Shown: positions 21,065-29,365, counted from the stretch's first letter. The stretch: DNA of 64,000 bases from Belliella filtrata (GCF_022549775.1 NZ_JAKZGP010000014.1:25409-89408), one strand, 5' to 3'. Numbers and translations are program-made. Notes: a model not told the origin generated them from the letters alone.

Positions 21065-21375
21065 AGCTGTACTATTATGTAAAAAGAAAATGGATTACTT
21101 TGCATTATTCTAAAATCAATTATCAAAATGAAGGTGCCTAGATTTTTAAATAGAAATCCAAATGGATACCAGTAACCAATTCATAAAAAGTGTTTCAAGA
21201 CCCAGCTATTAATTGATAACTTGTACCGCTTTTCAGAAATTGATCTAAAAGTAGGCTTTTATTTGTATGAATTTCTTCATCTTAAAACACATTTCAAATG
21301 TTTCAACTTAATCGAAATTCTAACAATCTATTTAATATTCCAAATTGTGTCTATTGAAAATTCAAGTTTTAAAAA
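21065..21375. other. Non-coding spacer upstream of aceK
   Basis: About 310 AT-rich bases. It should hold the aceK promoter (minus strand), but I see no convincing conserved motif, hairpin or small gene. The far end adjoins a truncated YcxB-like frame. Confidence 0.5.
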
Positions 21376-21624
21376 GTGAATCTAATTTTAGTGGTAGAAG
21401 GTTTTTATGAATTCACTAGCGAGAAAATTAAAATTACCGGAGAAACTTTCAATTCTGAATTGGATTGGGGGAAGACATATGAGATTAAAGAATTAAAGGA
21501 TTGGATATTGATTTACCAAAACAGACAAGTAGCTAATGTTTTACCAAAAGAGTCATTTGGTGAAAATATAAAAGACTTCCGAATATTAGTGAAAAGTAAA
21601 AATTTAAACGCTAAACTGAAATAA
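21376..21624 (+). pseudogene. YcxB-like C-terminal domain fragment
   Basis: An open frame of 82 codons from a GTG, with an in-frame stop two codons before it. The product (FYEFTSEKIKITGETF, ELDWGKTYEIKELKDWILIYQNRQVANVLPKESF) resembles only the C-terminal domain of YcxB-like membrane proteins. The two N-terminal membrane helices of such proteins are absent and are not recoverable upstream in any obvious frame. It is probably a 5'-truncated remnant; a genuine small cytoplasmic protein is less likely. Family assignment is from remembered pattern and is moderate. Confidence 0.45.
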
Positions 21625-22056
21625 AAAACAATTAAGCTCAAAATTTATCATAACAGAGAAAAGTCTTTGTTATGGACCCCTATTGATGAGCCCTGATTGG
21701 TGCATACGTCTATTTTAGCTTTTGGTTGTATTAAGAGGGGCTTTTGGTTTGAGGATCTTATCGCCCTACCCATTATTTGGGTTGGTTTTCTAGTTTGCCC
21801 CTGAACCAATGATTGATTTCTTAGATCCTGTAAGTAAATTAAGAGGAGTTGGATACTCAGGTTCATAATTTATCCGATTCCTGACTTAAACACTATCAAC
21901 CTGACTGTTTTTGGGTGTTGAGTGTGGTCTTATCAAACTTCCTTTTGTGGTTCGGGAAACACTTGGTTTATCATTCCAAGTTTTATGAAATGGCAAATAG
22001 CTCAGAGAGTATGTTTTAATTGAATAAATTTGCAGTAAAATTTGTTACTTTATAAT
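21625..22056. other. Spacer with no supported gene
   Basis: About 430 bases between the YcxB fragment and the small ORF at 22057. Only short shadow frames exist. There is no terminator, tRNA or insertion-sequence end. It looks like decayed or acquired sequence; I see nothing definite. Confidence 0.4.
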
Positions 22057-22224
22057 ATGTGTAAAGAAAAATTAATAACTGGGATCAATGTTGCTCAACA
22101 AATGAGTAAAGCTAGGAATATCCTGAATAGTCAAGTTATTCCTAGAGAAGAGCTGTTTCAAATTCGAAAAAAAGAGGGTAAGTTGAGTAAAGAGCTTATA
22201 AGTGCCCTAAAAACCAATTCATAA
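22057..22224 (+). CDS. Small protein, putative antitoxin partner of the zeta-like gene
   Basis: A 55-residue, lysine-rich, helical protein (MCKEKLITGINVAQQMSKAR, ending LSKELISALKTNS) with no recognised family. The ATG at 22057 is preferred over a TTG at 22042. Its TAA ends one base before the TTG at which the zeta-toxin-like frame begins. That tight spacing is the arrangement of a toxin-antitoxin pair, and an antitoxin role rests only on that context. Confidence 0.5.
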   Translation: MCKEKLITGINVAQQMSKARNILNSQVIPREELFQIRKKEGKLSKELISALKTNS

Positions 22225-22225
22225 T

Positions 22226-22821
22226 TTGACAGTGATTGCGGTATGCAATGGTGCGGGAAAGTCAACTTTTGCCACATCATTTTTACCCGAAGGGTTAATC
22301 TCTTTCGATTATGACAGGATATTTTTGGAGCATTACAATAGTCTTCCCGATAGCGAATTGAGAGAAAAATTTGCTAAAGATCAGACCTCAAAGGAATTTG
22401 AGACTATAATTGAAGCGTCTATTTCAAAAAAATGGATTTTTGTTACGAGACTAATTTTGATTCACTCCCCATTTTTTGGCCGCGAAAATTTAAAGAAAAT
22501 GGCTACAAACTAAATTTAATTTTCTTTTGCTTAGCCGGCCAGGATATTGCTAAACACAGGATTCAAGTAAGGACAGAATTCAAAGGTCACTTTGTTGATA
22601 ATAAAACCATTGAGCTAAAATGGAAAGCTGGCTACAAAAATGTAAACTTACATTATAATTTTTTTGACAATGTTTTGTTCGTGAATAATTCAAAACAAAA
22701 TGATGTGTATACCAATATTTTGCAAGTTGAAAATGGAGAAATGGTGCTCATGATTGATCAAGTACCAGACTATTTCAATCATAGGCTACCAGAAATATAT
22801 AAACTAATCAGTAAGGTTTAA
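22226..22821 (+). pseudogene. Zeta-toxin-like P-loop kinase interrupted by a -1 frameshift
   Basis: Two overlapping frames together make one ~198-residue zeta-toxin/AAA_33-type kinase. The first (22226-22513) carries the P-loop CNGAGKST. The second (from 22432) continues with FCYETNF, NLIFFCLAGQDIAKHRIQVR and the family segment GHFVDNKTIELKWKAGYKN. They join by a -1 shift at the A7 tract 22426-22432, in frame as (tc)A AAA AAA. Zeta toxins phosphorylate UDP-sugars in known examples. The first Walker-A glycine is a valine (AVCNGAGKS), which argues for decay, though programmed frameshifting or slippage remains possible. The start would be TTG. Confidence 0.65.
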
Positions 22822-23328
22822 AAGTCATTGCAAAGTGTCGTAAAGGAGAATCCTACGCACAAACCTCTCACAAACTGTCTTGTTACGCAGGAGAAACGTA
22901 TCCCAAAACAGGACAGGCTGTAAATCTTTCAGATTGCTCATGATGGATCAATTTTAATTTGTATTCAAGAATGCTGTCTGAATCAATTGTTATGTGATAG
23001 AAAAGGTATTCCCTATGAAAATCGTGAAGGATATCCATTCTTGTATAAGAAAAACAAATGCAAAGCATTCATGAATACCATTAAAAAAACAACTTCTATG
23101 AATAAAGTTGGGCTTATTTAAGTGAATAAGGTTTTTTCAATCAAATTAATGTAATGTTAACTTACTTTTACCAAAGGTGGATTTTATCCATAAAAGGGTT
23201 AAAAGATATTTTGCGTTTTCTTTCCCAAAATACTTGAGCTTGTAGGAGCACTTTTTGTAATGTTTTTTAGCGAAATTGACATGGTTTTCAACGAATGAAA
23301 CTATTTTTATACACAAAATAAAATTTTC
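22822..23328. other. Spacer with no supported gene
   Basis: About 500 bases after the zeta-like gene. No frame shows a recognisable protein, and I see no hairpin with a T-run or repeat. The last third is very AT-rich and leads into the operator/promoter block at 23329. Confidence 0.4.
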
Positions 23329-23340
23329 GCAATCGATTGC
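23329..23340. promoter_or_regulatory. LacI-type operator (perfect palindrome)
   Basis: GCAATCGATTGC is a perfect 12-bp palindrome with the central CG of LacI-family sites. Near-identical sites precede the DUF1080, SDR and lacI/uxuA genes at 41-45 kb. It directly abuts the TTG of the promoter candidate at 23341. Binding by the LacI protein of this window is inference. Confidence 0.55.
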
Positions 23341-23371
23341 TTGTACAATAAAAAAACATTTTCTACCTTTC
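23341..23371 (+). promoter_or_regulatory. Bacteroidota-type promoter candidate for a small RNA
   Basis: TTG at 23341-23343, a 20-base spacer, then TACCTTTC at 23364-23371, close to the Bacteroidota consensus TTTG-N19/20-TAnnTTTG. Transcription would start near 23377. Confidence 0.45.
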
Positions 23372-23376
23372 CGCCA

Positions 23377-23459
23377 TGTTATTCACATACTGAATATCTA
23401 CAATAGGTTTAATAGGTTTGAGAGATAAAAAAGGTTTGGGCAATGTCCAAACCTTTTTT
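23377..23459 (+). ncRNA. Candidate small RNA (~83 nt)
   Basis: The segment between the promoter candidate and a perfect 13-bp terminator hairpin contains no credible protein gene (only a five-codon ATG frame). The layout of operator, promoter, ~40 unstructured bases and terminator is that of a bacterial small RNA. Alternatively, it is the attenuated leader of the lipoprotein gene at 23510, whose ATG lies 50 bp beyond the terminator. The structure is read from the sequence; the RNA itself is inferred. Confidence 0.45.
23427..23459 (+). terminator. Strong intrinsic terminator not preceded by a gene
   Basis: AAAAAAGGTTTGG, the loop GCAATGT, then CCAAACCTTTTTT: a perfect 13-bp stem ending in six T. 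The nearest upstream coding frame ends 600 bp earlier, so it must serve either the small-RNA candidate or act as an attenuator. Confidence 0.85.
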
Positions 23460-23509
23460 GATTTCTAAAGAATTTACACTTTTTTCGTATTCTCATTGTT
23501 AACACTCAT

Positions 23510-24184
23510 ATGCGCCAATTTAAACTCATCCAATTCACTTTCATGGCTTACCTTATGCTACTTGTGTGGTCGTGTGGATCGTCTAATGAAGAGACATCTT
23601 TAGATGCTACTATAACGGGGGAGGAGTCTTTGGAAGAAAAGCAATTGTTAGAGAATGGATTCCAACAACTCACAGAATGGACAGCTCATTGGAAGCGGCA
23701 AGTTCCGGGTTTTGACCTGCATGATTTCAAGCTATCTAGAGTAGATAGTATAGAGACCATAGAAAGGCCTGAAGAGAATTTCATCACTAAGGGGAACGCT
23801 TTTTTTGCTTATCTAAAAGATCAGCCAGATGGAAAGGGAACTGTAGATATTTATAGCTATAAAATCACCTTCCCAGAAGAGGGTAAGCCATATTTTAACC
23901 CTGATTCTGAAGTTACCTATTTTCGTTCTGATGGGATGCGAGAAAGGCTTCTTTTTATAGGACCTTCTGGAGCATTCGAAGATGCCATATGGTTAAATTC
24001 AGAGGCACTCTTAGTGGTAGGTCACTTTGAAAGTGACGCAGGTGTATCTCCCAAAGCATGGATCATTTATCCTGAGAGTCAATTGATTCATCAATATGAG
24101 TCAAACCTTACGACAGATGATTACAGGCGAGAAGGGTTTTTAACCAAGAGGTTTTCAGTAGAAAAACAATCAGATGGAGTTTGA
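23510..24184 (+). CDS. Putative lipoprotein, 224 aa
   Basis: Function not recognised. A hydrophobic signal segment ends in a lipobox (LLVWSCGSSNEE, Cys near residue 22) and is followed by an acidic spacer and a ~170-residue soluble domain with many aromatic residues (ITFPEEGKPYFNPDSEVTYF, DAIWLNSEALLVVGHFE). It is probably exported and lipid-anchored. Its 3' end overlaps the Nudix gene by 11 bp, so the two form an operon. No membrane helix lies beyond the signal. Confidence 0.8.
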   Translation: MRQFKLIQFTFMAYLMLLVWSCGSSNEETSLDATITGEESLEEKQLLENGFQQLTEWTAHWKRQVPGFDLHDFKLSRVDSIETIERPEENFITKGNAFFAYLKDQPDGKGTVDIYSYKITFPEEGKPYFNPDSEVTYFRSDGMRERLLFIGPSGAFEDAIWLNSEALLVVGHFESDAGVSPKAWIIYPESQLIHQYESNLTTDDYRREGFLTKRFSVEKQSDGV

Positions 24185-24812
24185 GAAAGTGATCGAAAGG
24201 GTGCAAAAGATGTTAGAAAGTCCGCTTCCAGGGAGAGTGGGACAGCTTTCGATGTCACCAAGACCTGTAGATGAGTCACGATTTGGAAATATGGTGCCTG
24301 ATGATGTGAGAAAAGGTGCGGTATTGATACTTTTTTATCCAGATAAATCAAATGCTTTCGTCCCTTTTATCAAAAGACCAAGTTATGATGGACCTCATGG
24401 CGGTCAGGTGGCACTTCCTGGTGGCAAATGGGATGATACTGATGCAGACCTGAGCTTTACTGCGCTGAGAGAAGCAGAAGAGGAGATTGGAGTAGATGCG
24501 GCGAAAGTCGAGTTGATAGGTAATTTATCAGATTTGTTTATACCTCCTAGTAATTTTTTAGTTAGGCCATATCTCGGTTTTATCAACCAGAAACCTAAAT
24601 TTGTTCCAGACCCTTATGAAGTAGATCGAATCATACAGTGCCAAGTCAATCAACTCATTGATAAGAAAATCAGGAAAGAAGGAGAAATTGTGGTTAGGGG
24701 AAATTACAAGCTACAAGCACCTTATTTTGATATTGATAGCGAAATGGTATGGGGAGCTACTGCCATGATGCTCGGAGAGTTTATGTACCTTTGGGAAAAT
24801 GTAAAAGTTTGA
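24174..24812 (+). CDS. Nudix hydrolase, CoA-pyrophosphatase-like
   Basis: Cytoplasmic hydrolase of nucleoside-diphosphate-linked compounds. The Nudix box is intact: GGKWDDTDADLSFTALREAEEEIGV, given here for its REAEEEIG metal site, preceded by HGGQVALPGG. The GGQVALPGGK lead-in and IPPSNFLVRPYLGF downstream are features of the CoA-pyrophosphatase (NudL/YeaB) subgroup, so coenzyme A is the most likely substrate. 212 residues is normal. It is translationally coupled to the upstream lipoprotein gene. Confidence 0.88.
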   Translation: MEFEKVIERVQKMLESPLPGRVGQLSMSPRPVDESRFGNMVPDDVRKGAVLILFYPDKSNAFVPFIKRPSYDGPHGGQVALPGGKWDDTDADLSFTALREAEEEIGVDAAKVELIGNLSDLFIPPSNFLVRPYLGFINQKPKFVPDPYEVDRIIQCQVNQLIDKKIRKEGEIVVRGNYKLQAPYFDIDSEMVWGATAMMLGEFMYLWENVKV

Positions 24813-24860
24813 TTTTTCGGGCATTTGATGTATTTATGTATTTCAATTAGCCCCAATATA

Positions 24861-26120
24861 ATGATAGAAGAGACACCTTTCTTGACCAATGATGCAGTAG
24901 TTTTTGGTATTTTAGTGGCCATTTTGGCTTTAGTTTTCTCCACATCCTCTAGTAAGAATCCATTTTGGATGAAGTTTTACAGGATAGTTCCTTCGATCTT
25001 ACTTTGCTACTTTATTCCTGCGATTCTCAATTCAGTAGGGCTGATTTCAGGAGAATATTCTCAATTGTATTTTATGGCCTCAAGGTATTTATTGCCAACT
25101 TCATTGGTGTTATTGACTTTGAGCATAGATTTCAAAGGGATTTTAAAATTGGGGCCGAAAGCATTGATTATGTTTTTGGCAGGTACCATGGGGATTGTGC
25201 TTGGAGGTCCTATGGCGTTGTTTATAATTTCTGTGATTCATCCAGAAATTCTTGGTGGAGTAGGTCCAGATGAAATCTGGCGAGGCTTATCAACTATAGC
25301 TGGAAGCTGGATTGGTGGTGGTGCAAATCAGACAGCTATGCTTGAAGTATTTGGTGCGGGTCCGACTTTGTTCTCACAAATGATCGCCGTGGATGTCCTA
25401 GTTGCCAATGTATGGATGGCTGTATTGCTTTACTGGGCAGCTAAACCAGAAAAAATCGATAAGTTATTCAAAGCGGATAGTTCAGCTATCAAAGAGCTTC
25501 AGGAAAAAGTGGAGAAATATAGGGCAGGAATTTTAAAGATTCCAACCATGGCAGATACCATGAAGATATTAGGTTTGGGATTTGGAATCACAGCTATAGC
25601 TCATTTGATAGCCGATTATGTTGCACCATATATAGGGGAGCATTATCCAGCTTTGAGTGATTATTCATTGGATTCTACGTTTTTCTGGATTGTGGTATTG
25701 GCTACCACTGGAGGTTTGGTATTATCCTTCACCAAAGCCAGGGCGCTAGAAGGAGCTGGAGCTTCACGATTGGGCTCTGTGATGCTTTATGTTTTAGTAG
25801 CTACTATAGGTATGCAAATGGATCTTATGGCAATTTTTGATAATCCACTATTCTTTTTGATTGGGATTATTTGGATGATTTTCCATGTATTGATCATGTT
25901 GCTTGTCGCTTTTCTTATCAAAGCCCCATTCTTTTTTGTTGCAGTAGGTTCACAAGCTAATGTAGGAGGAGCTGCATCTGCACCTATTGTGGCTTCAGCT
26001 TTCAATCCCGCACTTGCTCCAGTAGGAGTTTTGATGGCTGTATTAGGATATGCTGTGGGAACTTATGGCGCTTTGCTTTGTGGCTATTTGTTGCAAGCTG
26101 TTCATCAAGGATTGGTGTGA
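24861..26120 (+). CDS. DUF819 family integral membrane protein
   Basis: A polytopic membrane protein of ~419 residues with about ten hydrophobic helices and a cytoplasmic stretch near 205-230 (KLFKADSSAIKELQEKVEKYR). Glycine-rich membrane motifs (SWIGGGANQTAM near 155 and VGSQANVGGAASAPIVASAF near 380) repeat in the two halves, suggesting an inverted-repeat transporter fold. It belongs to the DUF819/YjcL-like family; substrate unknown. ATG at 24861 (MIEETPFLTNDAVV) is chosen over an earlier frame-open start at 24825. Confidence 0.85.
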   Translation: MIEETPFLTNDAVVFGILVAILALVFSTSSSKNPFWMKFYRIVPSILLCYFIPAILNSVGLISGEYSQLYFMASRYLLPTSLVLLTLSIDFKGILKLGPKALIMFLAGTMGIVLGGPMALFIISVIHPEILGGVGPDEIWRGLSTIAGSWIGGGANQTAMLEVFGAGPTLFSQMIAVDVLVANVWMAVLLYWAAKPEKIDKLFKADSSAIKELQEKVEKYRAGILKIPTMADTMKILGLGFGITAIAHLIADYVAPYIGEHYPALSDYSLDSTFFWIVVLATTGGLVLSFTKARALEGAGASRLGSVMLYVLVATIGMQMDLMAIFDNPLFFLIGIIWMIFHVLIMLLVAFLIKAPFFFVAVGSQANVGGAASAPIVASAFNPALAPVGVLMAVLGYAVGTYGALLCGYLLQAVHQGLV

Positions 26121-26519
26121 TAGTTTTCCAGAAAGAAAGTAGCATTTGGATGATTTTAACATTGAAGATGAAGTAGACTAATGAGAAGGGTTTGCTGCTG
26201 AAGATAGAGCTGCCATAGATGGAGGACTGGAGCAGTTGAATAAAAGATAGTATGTTTATTTTAAATCTATTAATTTGGATGTGCTGAAAATCGCTATCAG
26301 GAGAATAAACTCTTTAAATTTTGATGAATACCACTTGTGTTGAGTTTTGTCTATTATATCAGCTTCAAAAAGATTTTACAAAAATTGTTTTGTGTTATAG
26401 CCAAGCTTCGGTAGTATTTCTGATTATACACCGAAATTTCACCGATAGCATTCATAAATGGAAACCAGGGTGCTAAATTGTACGTGAAAAAGAACAAATT
26501 TCCATTAAACGCAATAAAT
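26121..26519. other. Spacer with a possible antitoxin remnant
   Basis: About 400 bases. A short stop-bounded frame near 26190-26250 (GFAAEDRAAIDGGLEQLNKR) resembles the C-terminal piece of an antitoxin of the AAIDEGL type but has no start and no partner. The remainder is AT-rich with nothing recognisable; it must hold the promoter for the YbjQ gene. Confidence 0.3.
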
Positions 26520-26852
26520 ATGATAGTATCAACAACCCCATCCCTGGAAGGATATGAAATCAAAGAATACCTAGGTGTAGTCACTGGTGAAACCATCATA
26601 GGAGCCAATTTATTCAAAGACTTTTTTGCCAGTATCACAGATATAGTTGGAGGTAGATCAGGAGCTTATGAGCGGGTGTTACGTGAAGCAAAGACCACAG
26701 CCATGACTGAAATGCAGATGCAAGCAAATGCTTTTGGAGGCAATGCCATTGTGGGCATTGATCTAGATTATGAAACAATCCGTGATGGTATGCTGATGGT
26801 GACAGCTAGTGGTACCGCTGTGAAGATTGTCAAGAAGGAAAAGGAAGTGTAA
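26520..26852 (+). CDS. YbjQ/UPF0145 family protein
   Basis: A 110-residue cytoplasmic protein of the YbjQ (DUF74) family, small pentameric proteins sometimes called heavy-metal-binding domain proteins, with no established role. Diagnostic segments are [20 protein letters not shown] near the start, [14 protein letters not shown] in the middle, and [13 protein letters not shown] followed by [10 protein letters not shown] at the end. ATG at 26520 is chosen over an earlier in-frame start because it gives the usual N-terminus ([11 protein letters not shown]). It stands alone and is convergent with the SRP RNA gene. Confidence 0.9.
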   Translation: MIVSTTPSLEGYEIKEYLGVVTGETIIGANLFKDFFASITDIVGGRSGAYERVLREAKTTAMTEMQMQANAFGGNAIVGIDLDYETIRDGMLMVTASGTAVKIVKKEKEV

Positions 26853-26903
26853 GCAAGATTGAAATTAAAAAAAGCTGATAATAGGAGACTTGGTAGGTGA
26901 GAA

Positions 26904-26993
26904 AAAAAAGAGGCGGTATCGCACCGCTACAACCGCCTACCCTTGCTCCCTTCCGGACCTGGGGGATTCAGCAGGAGCTGGTCGTACCGCCGT
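26904..26993 (-). ncRNA. ffs: Signal recognition particle RNA (4.5S type)
   Basis: On the minus strand a hairpin closed by GGCGGTA (26985-26991) and TACCGCC (26912-26918) carries the universally conserved SRP domain IV sequence, AGGTCCGGAAGGGAGCA, that binds Ffh. A T-run at 26902-26909 follows as terminator. At about 80-90 nt it is the short bacterial form without an Alu domain. The conserved apical motif makes this certain; exact ends are estimated from the stem. Confidence 0.95.
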
Positions 26994-27130
26994 CACAAAG
27001 GTAAGTCAATTTTCTGCTATTCCAAAAGTGGATATTAGAATATTCTAATTCAAAATCTAAACAGCTCAATGTCAGATTGAAAAAGTATGGCAAAGTTTTT
27101 GTCGATTTTTGGAACAAAAGAAATCAAACT

Positions 27131-27421
27131 ATGAAAAAATCAATTGTTTTTGTATTTACTGTGTTTTTGTTAGGATCATGTGCGGTTTTTACCCCTAGGC
27201 ATGAATTCAGAGAGGGGATGTCAGAAGGTCAGTTTTTGAGACAAAACAGAGCAGCTGTATTGAGTAACATGGAAGGACCTTTAAAAGTGTATAGACTTGA
27301 TAGGGGAGACCGATTCTATGTTTTGGCTACTTTTGAAAACGGCACATTGATCAAAGTAGAGGAAAGAGAATTAACACCAGGCTGGATGCCAGCCGCACCT
27401 CCAGTAGGTAACCAACAATAA
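27131..27421 (+). CDS. Small putative lipoprotein, 96 aa
   Basis: Function not recognised. A short signal (MKKSIVFVFTVFLLGSCAVF) ends in a lipobox with Cys near residue 17; the ~78-residue mature part (EGMSEGQFLRQNRAAVLSNM, FYVLATFENGTLIKVEERE) looks like a single small beta domain, in the style of SmpA/BamE-like small lipoproteins, though I cannot assign it. ATG at 27131 is preferred over a frame-open start at 27077 because it places the signal at the N-terminus. A terminator follows at once. Confidence 0.75.
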   Translation: MKKSIVFVFTVFLLGSCAVFTPRHEFREGMSEGQFLRQNRAAVLSNMEGPLKVYRLDRGDRFYVLATFENGTLIKVEERELTPGWMPAAPPVGNQQ

Positions 27422-27435
27422 TTGTATAGAAAAGA

Positions 27436-27472
27436 CCCTTGAAGAGAGAACAGCTCATTTCAAGGGTTTTTT
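27436..27472 (+). terminator. Rho-independent terminator
   Basis: CCCTTGAA (27436-27443) pairs with TTCAAGGG (27459-27466), followed by six T. It lies 15 bp beyond the small lipoprotein stop. Confidence 0.8.
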
Positions 27473-27493
27473 CAATTAGTGTTTTGGAAATCT

Positions 27494-27721
27494 TCATTTG
27501 AGATTAGCCACGTAGAGATTAAATTCCATTGCGCCTGACTCTTCGAATTCATCTACGGCTAAGTCTTCAAAAATTTCTTCATCAAACTCCATTTCAGTTT
27601 TTTCGATTTTGCCATCAGGGTGTATGATCAGCTCTGTTCCAGTATAATCCTCCGGATTTACTTTTACCAATACCTTATAATCGTCAAATGTTCTCTTGAA
27701 ATACCTTACTATTGCTGACAT
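27494..27721 (-). CDS. Small acidic hypothetical protein, 75 aa
   Basis: Function not recognised. ATG at 27721 gives MSAIVRYFKRTFDDYKVLVK, followed by a beta-rich stretch (DYTGTELIIHPDGKIEKTE) and a strongly acidic C-terminal half (FDEEIFEDLAVDEFEESG). It has no signal or membrane segment. The frame is open further upstream, but that part overlaps the serine-hydrolase gene and lacks sense. It lies 49 bp downstream of that gene on the same strand, so co-transcription is possible. Confidence 0.65.
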   Translation of the reverse strand: MSAIVRYFKRTFDDYKVLVKVNPEDYTGTELIIHPDGKIEKTEMEFDEEIFEDLAVDEFEESGAMEFNLYVANLK

Positions 27722-27770
27722 GTTTTTTCTTTTATGGATAAATACTTCTTTCAAAACCACTTTAAATAAA

Positions 27771-28949
27771 TTATTTTTTTTGATCATAGGGAATGTAATT
27801 CTGCCAACGCCAAGGAGTGAATGTATCTCCAATGCTGTATTCCAAAAGTTCTTTAAAAATACTTTCACCGTTATCATTGTTTGTCATTATGACAATCGCA
27901 ATTTTTTTCTTAGGAAAGCAAATTGAATAATGCCCCCAACCATCATCATGTCCTTCCTTGAAAAATGCCCTGCCATAAGGTGTTTTAAAAGTCCCTACTC
28001 CTAAACCATATCCTAATTGAATATCATCATTGTCAGTACTGTCTTCTTTTGAAAGCGGGCCAAACTGAGCTCTTGATTTTATTCTTACTTGTGTGGTTGT
28101 CATTGCTTTAAAGCTTTTTTTGGAAAGTCCTTTGTTGCTTATTAAAGTTGTGTAAAACTTATTAAAGTCTTCCAAAGTAGTACTCATTGATCCACCAGCA
28201 CTAGCTTCTTCCCATTTCATCAATTCATAAGGCTCTCCTAATGGGTTGTGGCCAAGACAAATATTTGTATCAAAACGAGTTTGCCAAACTTGACTTGAAT
28301 TCCTCATACCTAATGGTTTAAAAACCCTTTCCTGAGAAATGCTTTCATAGTCTTTGCCAGTTATTTGTTCAATAACAAATTGAAGTAAATAAAGTCCTTC
28401 ACCCGAATAACTGTAACGAGTACCTGGCTCAAACTTGAATTTAAGCTTATTGTCTGCTTCTAGCCAACGCCAATTTGGAAAGCCTGTCATATGCATTAAG
28501 CACATTCGGCCTGTGATTTTCTTGTATCGTTCATCATCCTTTAGGTCTTGGTACCCTCTATTCCAGCCATTAATTTTATAATCGGGTAAGGGCTTGCTTA
28601 AGTATTCTACAAGTGGCCTATCAAGGTCAATTACCTTTTCTTGTACCAACTGCATGGTGATATAAGCAAATACCATTTTAGCAAATGATGCTGCATACAA
28701 GACTGAGGACTGGTGCATAGGAATGTTTTCTTTGACATTCGCTAGTCCGTAAGTTTTGCTGAAAACAGGTTGATTGTTGTTAAATACAGATATAGCTATT
28801 CCTGAAACATTTGCAGTTTCCATCAAGTCTTCAATTTTTGTATTCAAACTATCCACAGGTATTATACTGCCATCTATCCGGCTGATTGTCTGACCAAAAG
28901 CAAAAGTTATAGAAATAAAAAATGTCACAATTAGTAAAAGTTGCTTCAT
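27771..28949 (-). CDS. Serine hydrolase, beta-lactamase/class C esterase family
   Basis: Exported penicillin-binding-protein-fold hydrolase. ATG at 28949 exposes a clear signal peptide (MKQLLLIVTFFISITFAFGQ); a TTG/ATG-type extension upstream would bury it. The catalytic SxxK is in AASFAKMVFAY, the second motif is YSYSGEGLYLLQ, and ERVFKPLGM is typical of the family. Similar proteins are esterases, D-aminopeptidases or beta-lactamases; the substrate cannot be told. The third motif may be the HDDGWGHYS region near the end. Confidence 0.88.
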   Translation of the reverse strand: MKQLLLIVTFFISITFAFGQTISRIDGSIIPVDSLNTKIEDLMETANVSGIAISVFNNNQPVFSKTYGLANVKENIPMHQSSVLYAASFAKMVFAYITMQLVQEKVIDLDRPLVEYLSKPLPDYKINGWNRGYQDLKDDERYKKITGRMCLMHMTGFPNWRWLEADNKLKFKFEPGTRYSYSGEGLYLLQFVIEQITGKDYESISQERVFKPLGMRNSSQVWQTRFDTNICLGHNPLGEPYELMKWEEASAGGSMSTTLEDFNKFYTTLISNKGLSKKSFKAMTTTQVRIKSRAQFGPLSKEDSTDNDDIQLGYGLGVGTFKTPYGRAFFKEGHDDGWGHYSICFPKKKIAIVIMTNNDNGESIFKELLEYSIGDTFTPWRWQNYIPYDQKK

Positions 28950-29240
28950 AACTATCTTATTTGAGAGACTTTCTGTTTTTTTCTGGCTAAGCGTTTGATT
29001 ATTCAATTATTATCGATTAAAACTATAGGCAGTCACAATTTGAGTATTCACACAGTAGATATAGACAAAGGTCTAAAGAAAAATCGTAAAATCATGATTT
29101 TCCCGAAAAGTAGACCAATGAGTTTATTCCAGTTTCTTAGAATTCTATGTGCTGATTCAAAATTTTCTATTTTTCAGGTTTAAAATTCATGTCAAAATTT
29201 AGGTTCGATAAAAAAATATCTTGATTTTTTTGCTTTGACT

Positions 29241-29271
29241 TTTGTCATTCAATTTGCTGTTTCTATATTTG
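29241..29271 (+). promoter_or_regulatory. trp operon promoter
   Basis: TTTG at 29241-29244, a 19-base spacer, then TATATTTG at 29264-29271: a perfect match to the Bacteroidota vegetative consensus TTTG-N19-TAnnTTTG. Transcription would begin near 29277, only a few bases before the leader ATG. Confidence 0.75.
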
Positions 29272-29281
29272 AGCCATCTTA

Positions 29282-29365
29282 ATGGTTATGAAATACAATC
29301 AAGCAAAATATTGGTGGTGGCATTTGAATTCTTTTCTAGGGGAAGAACCTATTGCTATTGTCTAA
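29282..29365 (+). CDS. trpL: trp operon leader peptide (Trp-Trp-Trp)
   Basis: A 27-codon frame, MVMKYNQAKYWWWHLNSFLG and so on, with three consecutive TGG codons at 29312-29320; the in-frame ATG at 29288 is an alternative start. It lies just after the promoter and before a terminator ahead of trpE. A ribosome stalled on the Trp codons leaves 29339-29349 free; one reaching the stop at 29363 covers it. This is the arrangement of a ribosome-mediated attenuator. It is not a functional protein in its own right. Confidence 0.85.
   Translation: MVMKYNQAKYWWWHLNSFLGEEPIAIV

Noticed and set aside
21648..21866. Minus-strand frame of 72 codons as a transposase remnant
   Set aside because: No transposase motif, no inverted repeats and no second fragment nearby.
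22883..23068. Minus-strand 61-codon frame in the islet
   Set aside because: No recognisable family or start signal; length expected by chance in AT-rich sequence.
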